This document shows positions 46,087 to 53,554 of a stretch of DNA of 64,000 nt, piece by piece; the stretch's first letter is position 1, and every line of letters starts with the position of its first letter. Origin of the DNA: Candidatus Woesearchaeota archaeon (GTDB taxonomy: Archaea > Nanoarchaeota > Nanoarchaeia > Woesearchaeales > JAGVZT01); the NCBI GenBank assembly GCA_017608295.1, contig JAFCGF010000003.1, positions 1-64,000 of the forward strand. Direction: 5' to 3'. Under the pieces are notes generated by a model. That model was not told where the DNA came from and did not search any database. It saw only the letters and a list, made by a program, of their open reading frames with translations. The position numbers were made by a program, and so were the translations under genes.

Positions 46087-46131
46087 ATTTCTCACACAAT
46101 GATATCTCACACAATGATATCTCACACAATG
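46087..46131 (+). repeat. Three tandem 15-bp repeats, each carrying an in-frame ATG
   Basis: ATTTCTCACACAATG and two copies of ATATCTCACACAATG form an array over the start of the following gene. Each unit ends with ATG in the same frame (46099, 46114, 46129), giving nested starts M-ISHT-M-ISHT-M. Because the unit is 15 bp, changes in copy number would not shift the frame. Confidence 0.8.
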
Positions 46132-46986
46132 AAATACGCACTTATCTTAGTCTTGCTTCTGCTCACCTCCTGCATGCTGGATCCCACCTTTGTTATTCCT
46201 CCTCAGGATGAGGGACCTGTGTGCGAGGATGCTTCATGTCTCAATCTCGTGCCTGAGGTAGAGGCTGAGCATGTGGGTGTGGTCATCGGCTTTGTGGATG
46301 GTTTCACTGAGGGTGCAGTCAATGAGCCCTTTGACCTGCATCTCTATTTGAGTAATCTTGGTGACGAGCAGAGCACTGTGGATGTGGAACTGACAGGTGT
46401 CAAGCCCGGCGATATCCAGAATCTGGAGACAAGCCATTCACGCGCCCTTTCGCCTGGTGAGAGCGCGATTATTCCTCTTGAAGGGCTGGTCTACTCTGGA
46501 CAGGCTCCAATCATGTTCCAGCTGCAGGGAGAGGCATGTTTCCCCTACACGACACGTGTCGATATCGCCTGCGCACAGTCTTTTGATCCTGAGGAAGGCG
46601 GCATGGTCTTCACTAACAACAACTTCAAGTGCCGCGTCATCAACTCAGAGGCACCCATCAAGGTGAAACTGGTGAGATTGTCAGAGAGCGATGAGGGACT
46701 CACTAAACTGATGGTCCAGGTTGATAATCTAGGTGGGGGTCAACTATCAGGAGCGGGGACAGGATGCGGCCTTGACGGGAAGGCGAACGTCGCTCTGGGC
46801 TCACATCCGTTGCTCTCTCACTGTGAAGGTATTGTTGACGGTAAGATAACTGCTTCGAGGACCGCATGGTTCAACTGCTATTTCGACAAGCCTTTTGACG
46901 CTGTTGCCGGCTCGATATCCTATAATCTCGAGCTGAGCTATGATTATTCCCTAAATAACAAAATCTCAATGCGCTTTATCCCCTGA
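46099..46986 (+). CDS. Lipoprotein with CARDB/Ig-like domains (putative)
   Basis: Any of three in-frame ATGs could be used; the TATA-like GTTTAATAATC (about 46064-46074) favours a leaderless start near the first. The version from 46129 has a classical signal peptide, MKYALILVLLLLTSC. The mature protein has two beta-sandwich-like segments: FDLHLYLSNLGDEQSTVDVEL with SPGESAIIPLEGLVY resembles CARDB-type domains, and a second Cys-bearing domain begins near 200. A lipid-anchored surface protein of unknown ligand. Confidence 0.78.
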   Translation: MISHTMISHTMKYALILVLLLLTSCMLDPTFVIPPQDEGPVCEDASCLNLVPEVEAEHVGVVIGFVDGFTEGAVNEPFDLHLYLSNLGDEQSTVDVELTGVKPGDIQNLETSHSRALSPGESAIIPLEGLVYSGQAPIMFQLQGEACFPYTTRVDIACAQSFDPEEGGMVFTNNNFKCRVINSEAPIKVKLVRLSESDEGLTKLMVQVDNLGGGQLSGAGTGCGLDGKANVALGSHPLLSHCEGIVDGKITASRTAWFNCYFDKPFDAVAGSISYNLELSYDYSLNNKISMRFIP

Positions 46987-46992
46987 GGCGCT

Positions 46993-47376
46993 TCACACTG
47001 CCATCTCGAAGGTGATGCGGTCGAACTCCACGTACGGCACTCGCTTGTAGCCCTTAGGAGTGTTGGCCTTTTTCTTTTTCGTTCTGACAACACCGTACTG
47101 TGTGAGCTTCTTCAGGTCTGTGCGGACTGACTTGAGGTCACGTTTGACGATTTTTGCGAGCTCATAGACTGACTTAGGATTCTGGTGGCGTATTGCTTTG
47201 AGGAGCTCTATCCTTTTCTCTGTGAAGAACGAGCGGAATGCGTCAACTGTCTCGAAGGAGAGTGTCCGGGAGGGCTCCACCTCCCTGCCCGCCATAATGT
47301 CTTCCATGACCTGGGCAGACTCTTCCAATACGTCATGTATTGATCGTATCTCAATCTTTAGTGGAGGTTTCTTCAT
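46993..47376 (-). CDS. HTH antitoxin, TumA / HVO_A0114-type
   Basis: This 127-residue protein has a winged helix: RIELLKAIRHQNPKSVYELAKIVKRDLKSVRTDLKKLTQYGVV (about 55-97), matching the HVO_A0114 group of putative DNA-binding antitoxins. It overlaps the upstream TumE-like gene by 26 nt in the same orientation. In known TumE/TumA pairs this partner neutralises the toxin and represses the operon. Confidence 0.72.
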   Translation of the reverse strand: MKKPPLKIEIRSIHDVLEESAQVMEDIMAGREVEPSRTLSFETVDAFRSFFTEKRIELLKAIRHQNPKSVYELAKIVKRDLKSVRTDLKKLTQYGVVRTKKKKANTPKGYKRVPYVEFDRITFEMAV

Positions 47377-47662
47377 CGAGTATCACCTGTGTGTGCGCCC
47401 AGAAGTCCTTGTGCAGTTGCCTGACATTGACATACCAGTACGGTCTGATTTCATTGTTGACATGCATGTGGTGGCCGTGTCCGCCCTGGTTGTCGATTCC
47501 GAAGACGCGCTCATTAGTCTTTGTGTCCAAAAGTGTGAGCGTGTACTTCACTCCCTGCGGATACTCTCTGCATCTGGGCACGAAGAGAATGCGGATAGTC
47601 ACGTAATGGTGCTCTCCCACTTCGTGGTCGAGTTCTCTGATTATCCGTATTCTTCTTGTCAT
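47351..47662 (-). CDS. TumE-like toxin (DUF6516)
   Basis: This 103-residue protein has the TumE/DUF6516 pattern of a beta-rich start (VKYTLTLLDTKTNERVFGIDN) followed by GGHGHHMH and a C-terminal helix, corresponding to the family's RxDN...HHxH motif. The Asn after Asp and the His cluster are present. It lies directly upstream of, and overlaps, the HTH antitoxin, the usual TumE-TumA gene order. Toxicity is inferred from family only. Confidence 0.68.
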   Translation of the reverse strand: MTRRIRIIRELDHEVGEHHYVTIRILFVPRCREYPQGVKYTLTLLDTKTNERVFGIDNQGGHGHHMHVNNEIRPYWYVNVRQLHKDFWAHTQVILDEETSTKD

Positions 47663-47740
47663 GGGGTATGTAATCTCCCATATTTAAGCTTTTTCATGGT
47701 TTTTCTTTGAGAATGAGGTTGATATGGGTTATGCGGGTTT

Positions 47741-47766
47741 TTCCGGAAGGTTTCCGGCTGCTGGCT
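47741..47766 (+). repeat. Dispersed repeat B, copy 1
   Basis: TTCCGGAAGGTTTCCGGCTGCTGGC contains a perfect CCGGAA/TTCCGG hairpin with GGT loop. A near copy with the same GGTTTCCGGCTGC core is at 53475-53500. Both are intergenic. Confidence 0.5.
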
Positions 47767-47833
47767 TTACCTTAATGCATTTATCGAAAAATTTTTATGT
47801 GCAGAGACTATAGGATTGATATTGGGGTGAGGT

Positions 47834-48760
47834 ATGGCACTTGAAGATCTACTTGATGTCCTAGACAGGAAGCGCATCACATCTAAGGTCATGGTCGGTG
47901 ATATCGAGTGCAAGCTGTATCTTCCTAAAGGCGTGGATGGCCCGCTGCCTGCTGTGCTGTACAACCAGGGGCTTGTGTCTGGTGCTGAGCTGGGCATAGC
48001 GAATTTCTTTCCCCGCTATTTGACTGGTTTGGGTATGGCTGTCCTTGTTCCCGTGTATGAGGGGCATGTGCACGGCCGTGTCGATGTTCGTGACACTGAG
48101 CATGTTGTCTCGTGCTTTGAGTTCCTGCGCGACCATCCCATGGTGGATTCTTCGCACGTGGGCATGCTTGGTTTAAGTTATGGCGGTCTGCTGTCGCTTG
48201 TCGCTGCCCAGAACGACACTATAGCCTCTGACATCGACTTCGTGGTGAGTGTCGCTGCCCCCACTGACCTTTTTAGTTCTCTTATCTATGCGCGTACAAA
48301 TCCTGCTGCTGCCTCTGCTGCTGACGAGCTGACGCAGGTGAGTGTCGGGCACTTCATCGATGAGATGGTTCTGTCGTGTGATGATGACGCTGTGTATCGT
48401 GACTATTATCTTGTGGACCAGATGCTGAAGTCTTCTGACGTCGCTGAGATTTGCTCGCTGTATGATTCTCTTGGGCCTTATGGCAGGGTGTTCTTTGACA
48501 GGTATTCTCCGCTGCATCATTTTGACAATATCCAGACGCGTTTGCTGATTGTGCATGGGAAGGATGACAAGCTTGTGCCGTATGAGCAGGCTGAGCTGCT
48601 GCAGGTCGTGATGGCTTCAGAGGGAAAGGATATGGAGCTGATTGGGATTGACGGATTGGGGCATATTATCCTGGTGCACAATTTCAAGCGTTTTCTTGAG
48701 TATGCCAAGTCAGAAGGGAAGTCCACGCTGAACTATATTGTAGACTTCATGAAGGACTAA
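47834..48760 (+). CDS. Alpha/beta-hydrolase (dienelactone hydrolase / peptidase-like)
   Basis: This 308-residue protein has an alpha/beta-hydrolase core with nucleophile elbow GLSYGG (Ser115), acid Asp244/245 in HGKDDKLVP, and His277 in GLGHIIL. The start MALEDLLDVLDRKR is preceded by GGGGTGAGGT and a TATA-like AATTTTTATGTG near 47790. Likely an esterase or acyl peptidase; no signal peptide. The substrate is unknown. The 70-nt gap after it holds no feature. Confidence 0.83.
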   Translation: MALEDLLDVLDRKRITSKVMVGDIECKLYLPKGVDGPLPAVLYNQGLVSGAELGIANFFPRYLTGLGMAVLVPVYEGHVHGRVDVRDTEHVVSCFEFLRDHPMVDSSHVGMLGLSYGGLLSLVAAQNDTIASDIDFVVSVAAPTDLFSSLIYARTNPAAASAADELTQVSVGHFIDEMVLSCDDDAVYRDYYLVDQMLKSSDVAEICSLYDSLGPYGRVFFDRYSPLHHFDNIQTRLLIVHGKDDKLVPYEQAELLQVVMASEGKDMELIGIDGLGHIILVHNFKRFLEYAKSEGKSTLNYIVDFMKD

Positions 48761-48843
48761 TCCTTGCCGTAGCGGTCCACTCTCTTCTGGTCTGATTCTG
48801 AGCGGGTTTCTCCGTCCACTGCCCCTCAGATGTCTGCCAGAAT

Positions 48844-49587
48844 CTAGCCCTCTTCAGGTGGCTGTGGCTTCTTTGATGGCGCTGCCCTCTTGCCTGTCTT
48901 GAAGACCATCTTGAGGATGATGAGGACTACCACGATGATGATTATCCCTGCGATGAGCCCCACTGGGAAGTCTCCTGAGTCTCCTCCCATGTCTTTTATT
49001 GCGCCCTCTATCACGTCACTGACCATGCAGTGGAGGGTTCCTGACGGGCACGTGGGCTTCTCGAAGCCGGTGACGAAGGGCAGGGTTTTGTCCAGGGTTT
49101 CGACTGTGTAGTCAGCGTCTTCTGGTGTGGTTGTGTAGGCTCCGTCCACATAGTAGAGCTTTTGCTCTGTTGTTCCTAATCCTGTGTCCTCCACTGTCTC
49201 CATTTTGTACTGGATGTACTTGAGCATGCACCCTGCGTCCTTGTCTCCCTGGCTGGAGGAGTCTACTGTTATTGTCATCGCTTCCTGGCTGGGTCCTACG
49301 TCCATGAAGAACTTTGGGCTGACGTACTGGGCTCCTGAGCCTGATCCTGCGCCGTAGGTTGAGGAGATTGTCGCGTCGTCTGGGCTCATGCAAAGGAGGA
49401 ATCCTTCGATTTCGTGTGTGAAGTCTGTGTTGACAACATCGAATATGAGTTCTGATGATTGGATGTCCGGTATTCCGGGGTTTGTTCTCTTTAGCTGTAA
49501 CGAGACGGGTGTTGTCTCTGTCTGCGCGAGCGCCGTTGTCATGCATAGCAATGCGATTACTGTCCATACGAATAGTCTGTGTCTCAT
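48844..49587 (-). CDS. Secreted protein with C-terminal membrane anchor, 247 aa
   Basis: A signal peptide (FVWTVIALLCMTTALA) is followed by a beta-rich Thr/Ser ectodomain with Cys pairs, then a C-terminal hydrophobic helix (VGLIAGIIIIVVVLIILKMV, about 207-226) and a basic tail. Topology is outside with a short cytoplasmic tail, typical of archaeal surface proteins. Not assigned to a family. Confidence 0.78.
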   Translation of the reverse strand: MRHRLFVWTVIALLCMTTALAQTETTPVSLQLKRTNPGIPDIQSSELIFDVVNTDFTHEIEGFLLCMSPDDATISSTYGAGSGSGAQYVSPKFFMDVGPSQEAMTITVDSSSQGDKDAGCMLKYIQYKMETVEDTGLGTTEQKLYYVDGAYTTTPEDADYTVETLDKTLPFVTGFEKPTCPSGTLHCMVSDVIEGAIKDMGGDSGDFPVGLIAGIIIIVVVLIILKMVFKTGKRAAPSKKPQPPEEG

Positions 49588-49632
49588 AGCAGTGTTCCCG
49601 CTTTTTGTTGTATTTAATTCTTTCTTCCTTTA

Positions 49633-49662
49633 GTGCGTTTGCACTGCTTTTGGTGCTGTCTC
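49633..49662 (+). repeat. Dispersed intergenic repeat A, copy 3
   Basis: GTGCGTTTGCACTGCTTTTGGTGCTGTCTC shares the GTGC-loop-GCAC hairpin and the following (C/T)GCT...GCTGT pattern with copies 1 and 2, with more substitutions. It lies between two minus-strand genes. Confidence 0.5.
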
Positions 49663-49683
49663 ATGCTGTGCTGCTGTTTCACG

Positions 49684-51003
49684 CTAATGCTTATCGATGA
49701 CCCAGTGTCCTCCCTTATCTGGACCCACCCTCTTGAGCATACCTTTTGCCTTGAGTTTCTTGATGTCTCGTTTCACTGTCTTCTCGGCCACCCCCAGACG
49801 CTTCGCCAGCACAGGGACGGTAATCCTAGGATTGTCTTTCATGAGACGTAGGATTCTCCCTGGCCGTTTTTCAGGGACATTTTCAGGGACATTTTCAGGG
49901 ACATGTTCGGCGCGTTTGAACACGACGATGAAATGAGTTCCAACCTCCTTGAATCTTGTTCCCGGCGCTTTGCTGAGGATGAGTTTGATGCCTCGTCCCC
50001 ATTGCTCCATGAGGAGGATTCGCTGGAATAGGTCAGCGAGTAGCTTATTCCGACGTTCGGAAACCATCTCTGTGGTGATGCGCTTAATGGTCAGTCCCCC
50101 GTAGAGAAGTCCTGGACTGCGCACTTCGACTCGGTCCTTGAATATTGCGATGGCTATTGGATCAGGGTTCCACCAATTCCGGTGGCAGAACGCGTTTATG
50201 ATGGCCTCGCGCACTGCGTCCCTGTTAATCTCAGGGACATCGATACGATACAATCCTTCCAGGCGCATGCCAACGTGGATATTTTGTAGGATATACTGCT
50301 CTGCCTTTTCTATGAGTGAGAAGACATCTCCGGCATAATTCTGCATGTCAAGAGGTGTTAGTGTATCGTTCGTTGCAAAGAGTGCACAACGGAGCTTGGC
50401 ATTCGTGAAAAATCGCTCCGGCTTCTTGCCAAAGAGCAGGATTGCGGCGTTCTGCGGCTGTTCTCCAGTGAGGAGTTCCAACTTATTGAGCGCGTTCCTG
50501 ACGCTATCGTAGGGCAGGTCCGCCTTCTTGAGATATGGCTTTATTTTCGATGGGCTGATGTCACTGAGCGTTGCGTCTCTGCAGGGCTTATTGTCCCAGC
50601 GAAGTATCTCCCGGTTCTTCTTGAGGATGAAGCGCTCCAGCTCTTTGGCACTCATTGCCCTGTCCTCGGTCCCGATACGAATGCGGGCGCGCCCATAGGC
50701 ATAGTAAAGGGCGTTCTCTCCTGAGAACTCAAGATGGATGCAGTTCTTGCCCTCAATGGTGAGTTCTCTGATTTTTGGGAAGACCTTTGGCTCTATGTGC
50801 TGTGAAATTGCTTGAGAAATATCCCGCAAAGTCTTGTCTGTTATGGTCTGCCCAATGGCCTTTCCACTGTTCCTCACTCCAAAATAAAGTTCGCCATGCC
50901 CGTGCTTGTTGAGCATAGCTGCTAGTGAGATGAGCGCTTCCTTGAGCTCTGACGTTGATCTTTTTAGCTCCAGAGTCTCCGATTCTTTGAGGCGAACTCT
51001 CAT
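49684..51003 (-). CDS. AlbA_2 (Schlafen-like) domain ATP-binding transcriptional regulator
   Basis: This 439-residue protein has an N-terminal AlbA_2 domain (ESETLELKRSTSELKEALISLAAMLNKHGHGELYFGV), a middle region with DVPEINRDAVREAIINAFCHRNW as in the RecG-like HATPase_c_4 group, and a C-terminal HTH (RITVPVLAKRLGVAEKTVKRDIKKLK). Such proteins are common in mobile and accessory DNA and are thought to regulate transcription. Just before the HTH is a run VPENVPENVPE made by three 12-bp DNA repeats (about 49869-49905). Confidence 0.87.
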   Translation of the reverse strand: MRVRLKESETLELKRSTSELKEALISLAAMLNKHGHGELYFGVRNSGKAIGQTITDKTLRDISQAISQHIEPKVFPKIRELTIEGKNCIHLEFSGENALYYAYGRARIRIGTEDRAMSAKELERFILKKNREILRWDNKPCRDATLSDISPSKIKPYLKKADLPYDSVRNALNKLELLTGEQPQNAAILLFGKKPERFFTNAKLRCALFATNDTLTPLDMQNYAGDVFSLIEKAEQYILQNIHVGMRLEGLYRIDVPEINRDAVREAIINAFCHRNWWNPDPIAIAIFKDRVEVRSPGLLYGGLTIKRITTEMVSERRNKLLADLFQRILLMEQWGRGIKLILSKAPGTRFKEVGTHFIVVFKRAEHVPENVPENVPEKRPGRILRLMKDNPRITVPVLAKRLGVAEKTVKRDIKKLKAKGMLKRVGPDKGGHWVIDKH

Positions 51004-51148
51004 TTGATTTGGCTGCGGGAGAGGTGTTCATAATTTCTTCTGCGCTTTTTCCGGATATTCTTCGGTGACATCATTCCAACAGGAGGATAATTGCTTATAT
51101 GCCTCACGTCGACAGGTCCAGTGTCCTGTGGTTGCTTTTCTTACCTTC

Positions 51149-51170
51149 GTGCGCTTGCACTGCTGAAACC
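51149..51170 (+). repeat. Dispersed intergenic repeat A, copy 4 (partial)
   Basis: GTGCGCTTGCACTGCTGAAACC keeps the hairpin exactly as in copy 1 but loses the downstream half. It is the 3' flank of the minus-strand gene that ends at 51171. Confidence 0.45.
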
Positions 51171-51629
51171 TTAGGCTGTGAGCCAGAGAATTATGGTGAT
51201 TGCTGTTATCAGTATGAAGATGAAGAGGATTATGCCTCCGATGATTTTTATGAATTGTTCTGGATTTATTGATTCCTGTGAGGACCAGTCTGCTGTCTTG
51301 TAGGGTGTTGGGATGCGGAGGCGGAAGGATGGTCTCCTGTGTGGGAATCCAGTGGTTTTGTGTGGTGCCTTTGAAGTTGGCTGTGGTGTTGGGACTTTGG
51401 GTTGTCCTACTGTCCTTTTTTTTGGTGCTCTTTTGTTTCTGCCTGAGTTTGTTGGTGTGTTTCCGCCTCTCTTGTATCTTGGTGCCTTGTGTGTTCTTGA
51501 CATTCCTTTGCCTATGGCTGTGAGAATACCTATTGCTGAGCTGCCTCCGCTTCCGCCCATTGGGCGTCTGCGTCCTCCGCCGCTTCCTCTTGGCGTTCTC
51601 CTTGCTCGGTGTCTTCGTTTGTATGGCAT
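51171..51629 (-). CDS. Basic tail-anchored membrane protein, 152 aa
   Basis: A TATA box (ACATATAAGG) is about 27 nt before the ATG on the minus strand, supporting this frame over the overlapping plus-strand frame. The first 115 residues are very basic, low complexity and rich in Arg, Lys, Gly and Pro (RRHRARRTPRGSGGGRRRP). A C-terminal hydrophobic helix (IIGGIILFIFILITAITIILWL) anchors it with the basic part in the cytoplasm, where it could bind nucleic acid at the membrane. Confidence 0.7.
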   Translation of the reverse strand: MPYKRRHRARRTPRGSGGGRRRPMGGSGGSSAIGILTAIGKGMSRTHKAPRYKRGGNTPTNSGRNKRAPKKRTVGQPKVPTPQPTSKAPHKTTGFPHRRPSFRLRIPTPYKTADWSSQESINPEQFIKIIGGIILFIFILITAITIILWLTA

Positions 51630-51726
51630 CGTCTTTCTGGTGTTGATAGTTCCTTATATGTTTTTCCCGGTAACCTTCCTTCAGTGCGCAGCAACCTTTT
51701 TATGCATTGGTTCGAATTGTAGCCGC

Positions 51727-52068
51727 ATGGGAAGCAAGCGCAAGCTCAAAATTCTCTTCATCTGCAATGTGAATCGCCATCGAAGCGTCACAGCAGAAGA
51801 AATCTTCGCAGACCGCTATGAAACCAGAAGCGCAGGCCTCTACCGCAATGAAGTCACCGCACAACAACTCGAATGGGCAGACGTCATCGTCACCATGACC
51901 GAGGAGCAGCGCACGATTCTCACCCAGCGCTTCCCTGTCGAATGCTCTAAGAAGCGCTTGCTCACCCTGGATGTTGACGACACGTATCTCAGGGGCGATC
52001 CTCAGCTCGCAGAGCTGCTTGAGCAGAAGATGAAGGAAGCGCTTGAGGGAATGGCTTCAACACGGTAA
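51727..52068 (+). CDS. Small protein-tyrosine-phosphatase-like protein (COG4551-type)
   Basis: This 113-residue protein has the C-x5-R phosphatase loop as FICNVNRHRSVTAEEIF, a WADVIVTMTEEQ segment, and LDVDDTYLRGDPQL near the end. These match the short predicted tyrosine phosphatases of COG4551. The start ATG 51727 is about 30 nt after a TATA-like CTTTTTATGC. Substrate unknown. Confidence 0.8.
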   Translation: MGSKRKLKILFICNVNRHRSVTAEEIFADRYETRSAGLYRNEVTAQQLEWADVIVTMTEEQRTILTQRFPVECSKKRLLTLDVDDTYLRGDPQLAELLEQKMKEALEGMASTR

Positions 52069-52090
52069 TCTCCTTGAAGCCCAAGGCATC

Positions 52091-53356
52091 TCAGATGCCG
52101 TGCTCAAGGAGCCAGTCCATGAGCGGCACGAGGTGCATGTGTACGCCCTCTGATTCCATCTCTCCGCGCTCGTCGCCTGTCAGGATGATGGCACGCTCAG
52201 CCTTCAGCGCCTTTGCGCAGCGTGCTAACCCCCTGGCCTCACGCTTGCGGGTCTTCTCCTCCCTCATGTCCGAGACCACCTGGATGACCTCATGCACTGT
52301 GCGTCCCTGCCTCACGACAAAGTCAGTCTCATGGCCCTCGCGGCTTTTCCAGTAGTTGATTTCCTGCTGGCCCTTGGCGCGGCGTCTCAGCGCGAGGAAG
52401 GCGAGGTTTTCCATGAGGCGTCCGCGGTTAATCTCGCCGGTGGCTGCGTATGCGAAGCCTGTGTCGCCGCTGTATGCCTTCCTGGGATACTGTGAGCTGT
52501 CCTTGATGTTGTGGGAGAAGATGGGGGTGAAGAAGAAGAGGTAGCTTGATTGCGCATACCGCTCGAGGCTGAGGATCTTTGCCTTCCCAATCCTGTGCCC
52601 TAGGCCCTTCAGGTAGTTGAGGCACTTTGATGCCGAGAAATAAGGGCTTTGCAGCACATACCGCCCGAATTCTTCCACAGTCGATGGCTCCTCTGAGGCT
52701 GCATCGGCGATGTCAAGCCCAATGATGTCCCTGAAATAGGCATTGAGGATGCTGACCTTGTCCACCTTGTTGGCGGTGAGTGATATCTCGGGAAAGCCGC
52801 CGTACCGGAGATACTCTTCGAAGGCCCTCTCGAGCCTGCCGCGGGATGCAGTGGTCGGCTCCGGCTTTATTCCCCTGAATGCGAGGAATTCCCTGAATGG
52901 CAAGGGGTAGAGCTCATAAGGCAGGATTCTCCCCCTGAGGGGCCTGCTCGGCCTGACGAGGCTCTTCCTCGATGAGGTGACGATGAGCCGCAGCTTCCCT
53001 TTCAGGAGCTCGTGTGAGCGTGCCAGCCATCCCTCCCAGTCCTGTGCTGAAGTGATTTCGTCGACGAGCATATACCCTGTGTCGCCGAACCATTTGATTG
53101 AGGCGTCCAATGCCTTGTCGAGATGCTTTATCCTGCTGTCTTCTGCATTGATGTAGCAGACCTTCTTCCCTTCTGATGCAAGTCTCTGGGCAAGGAGCAT
53201 GAGCGCGCTGGACTTGCCCGAGCGCCTGATGCCTGTTATGGCCACTATCTTCTGCTTTGAGTTGCGTATGATGGCGTCGAAATCAATGTCTCTTTGCAGG
53301 AGCTGCTTCTTCTTTGCGTAGGTGTCCCACTCCTCGAAGACTGGTTCCGCTTCCAT
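52091..53356 (-). CDS. AAA_14/DUF4143 ATPase
   Basis: The start is placed at ATG 53356 (MEAEPVFEEWDTYAKKK); in-frame codons further upstream overlap a TATA box (AAATATAAAAATCG, about 53379-53392). The 421-residue protein has Walker A AITGIRRSGKSSAL, Walker B YMLVDEI, the PLRGRILPYELYPLPFREFLAF segment and a C-terminal DUF4143 nuclease-like domain (NYWKSREGHETDFVV). These ATPases are common in archaea and bacteria, often near accessory DNA; their role is not established. Confidence 0.87.
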   Translation of the reverse strand: MEAEPVFEEWDTYAKKKQLLQRDIDFDAIIRNSKQKIVAITGIRRSGKSSALMLLAQRLASEGKKVCYINAEDSRIKHLDKALDASIKWFGDTGYMLVDEITSAQDWEGWLARSHELLKGKLRLIVTSSRKSLVRPSRPLRGRILPYELYPLPFREFLAFRGIKPEPTTASRGRLERAFEEYLRYGGFPEISLTANKVDKVSILNAYFRDIIGLDIADAASEEPSTVEEFGRYVLQSPYFSASKCLNYLKGLGHRIGKAKILSLERYAQSSYLFFFTPIFSHNIKDSSQYPRKAYSGDTGFAYAATGEINRGRLMENLAFLALRRRAKGQQEINYWKSREGHETDFVVRQGRTVHEVIQVVSDMREEKTRKREARGLARCAKALKAERAIILTGDERGEMESEGVHMHLVPLMDWLLEHGI

Positions 53357-53474
53357 GAGTTGTTCTAATGGAGAACGATTTTTATATTTTTCTGTTTTCT
53401 TGTGGAACGATTCTGGGCTAGTGTCTCCCATGGCAGGAGACTGCGTGCTGTAGTTTATGTGTCTTGGGCTGCGG

Positions 53475-53500
53475 CTTCCGGAGGGTTTCCGGCTGCCTTC
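53475..53500 (+). repeat. Dispersed repeat B, copy 2
   Basis: CTTCCGGAGGGTTTCCGGCTGCC shares GGTTTCCGGCTGC with copy 1 at 47741. The following 50 nt include GAGCTGTATTGCTTGTAGTG, similar to the sequence before repeat A copy 2 (GAGCTGTATTCTTTGTAGTG at 46009), so two repeat families adjoin here. Confidence 0.5.
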
Positions 53501-53554
53501 AGCAGAAGGTCAGTCAAGCCGAAGAGCTGCCGGGAGCTGTATTGCTTGTAGTGT

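Noticed and set aside
51313..51726. Long plus-strand open frame upstream of the tyrosine-phosphatase-like gene
   Set aside because: It is antisense to the basic membrane-anchored gene (51171-51629), which has its own TATA box at the right distance. The plus-strand frame has no promoter, and the phosphatase fold starts only at 51727.
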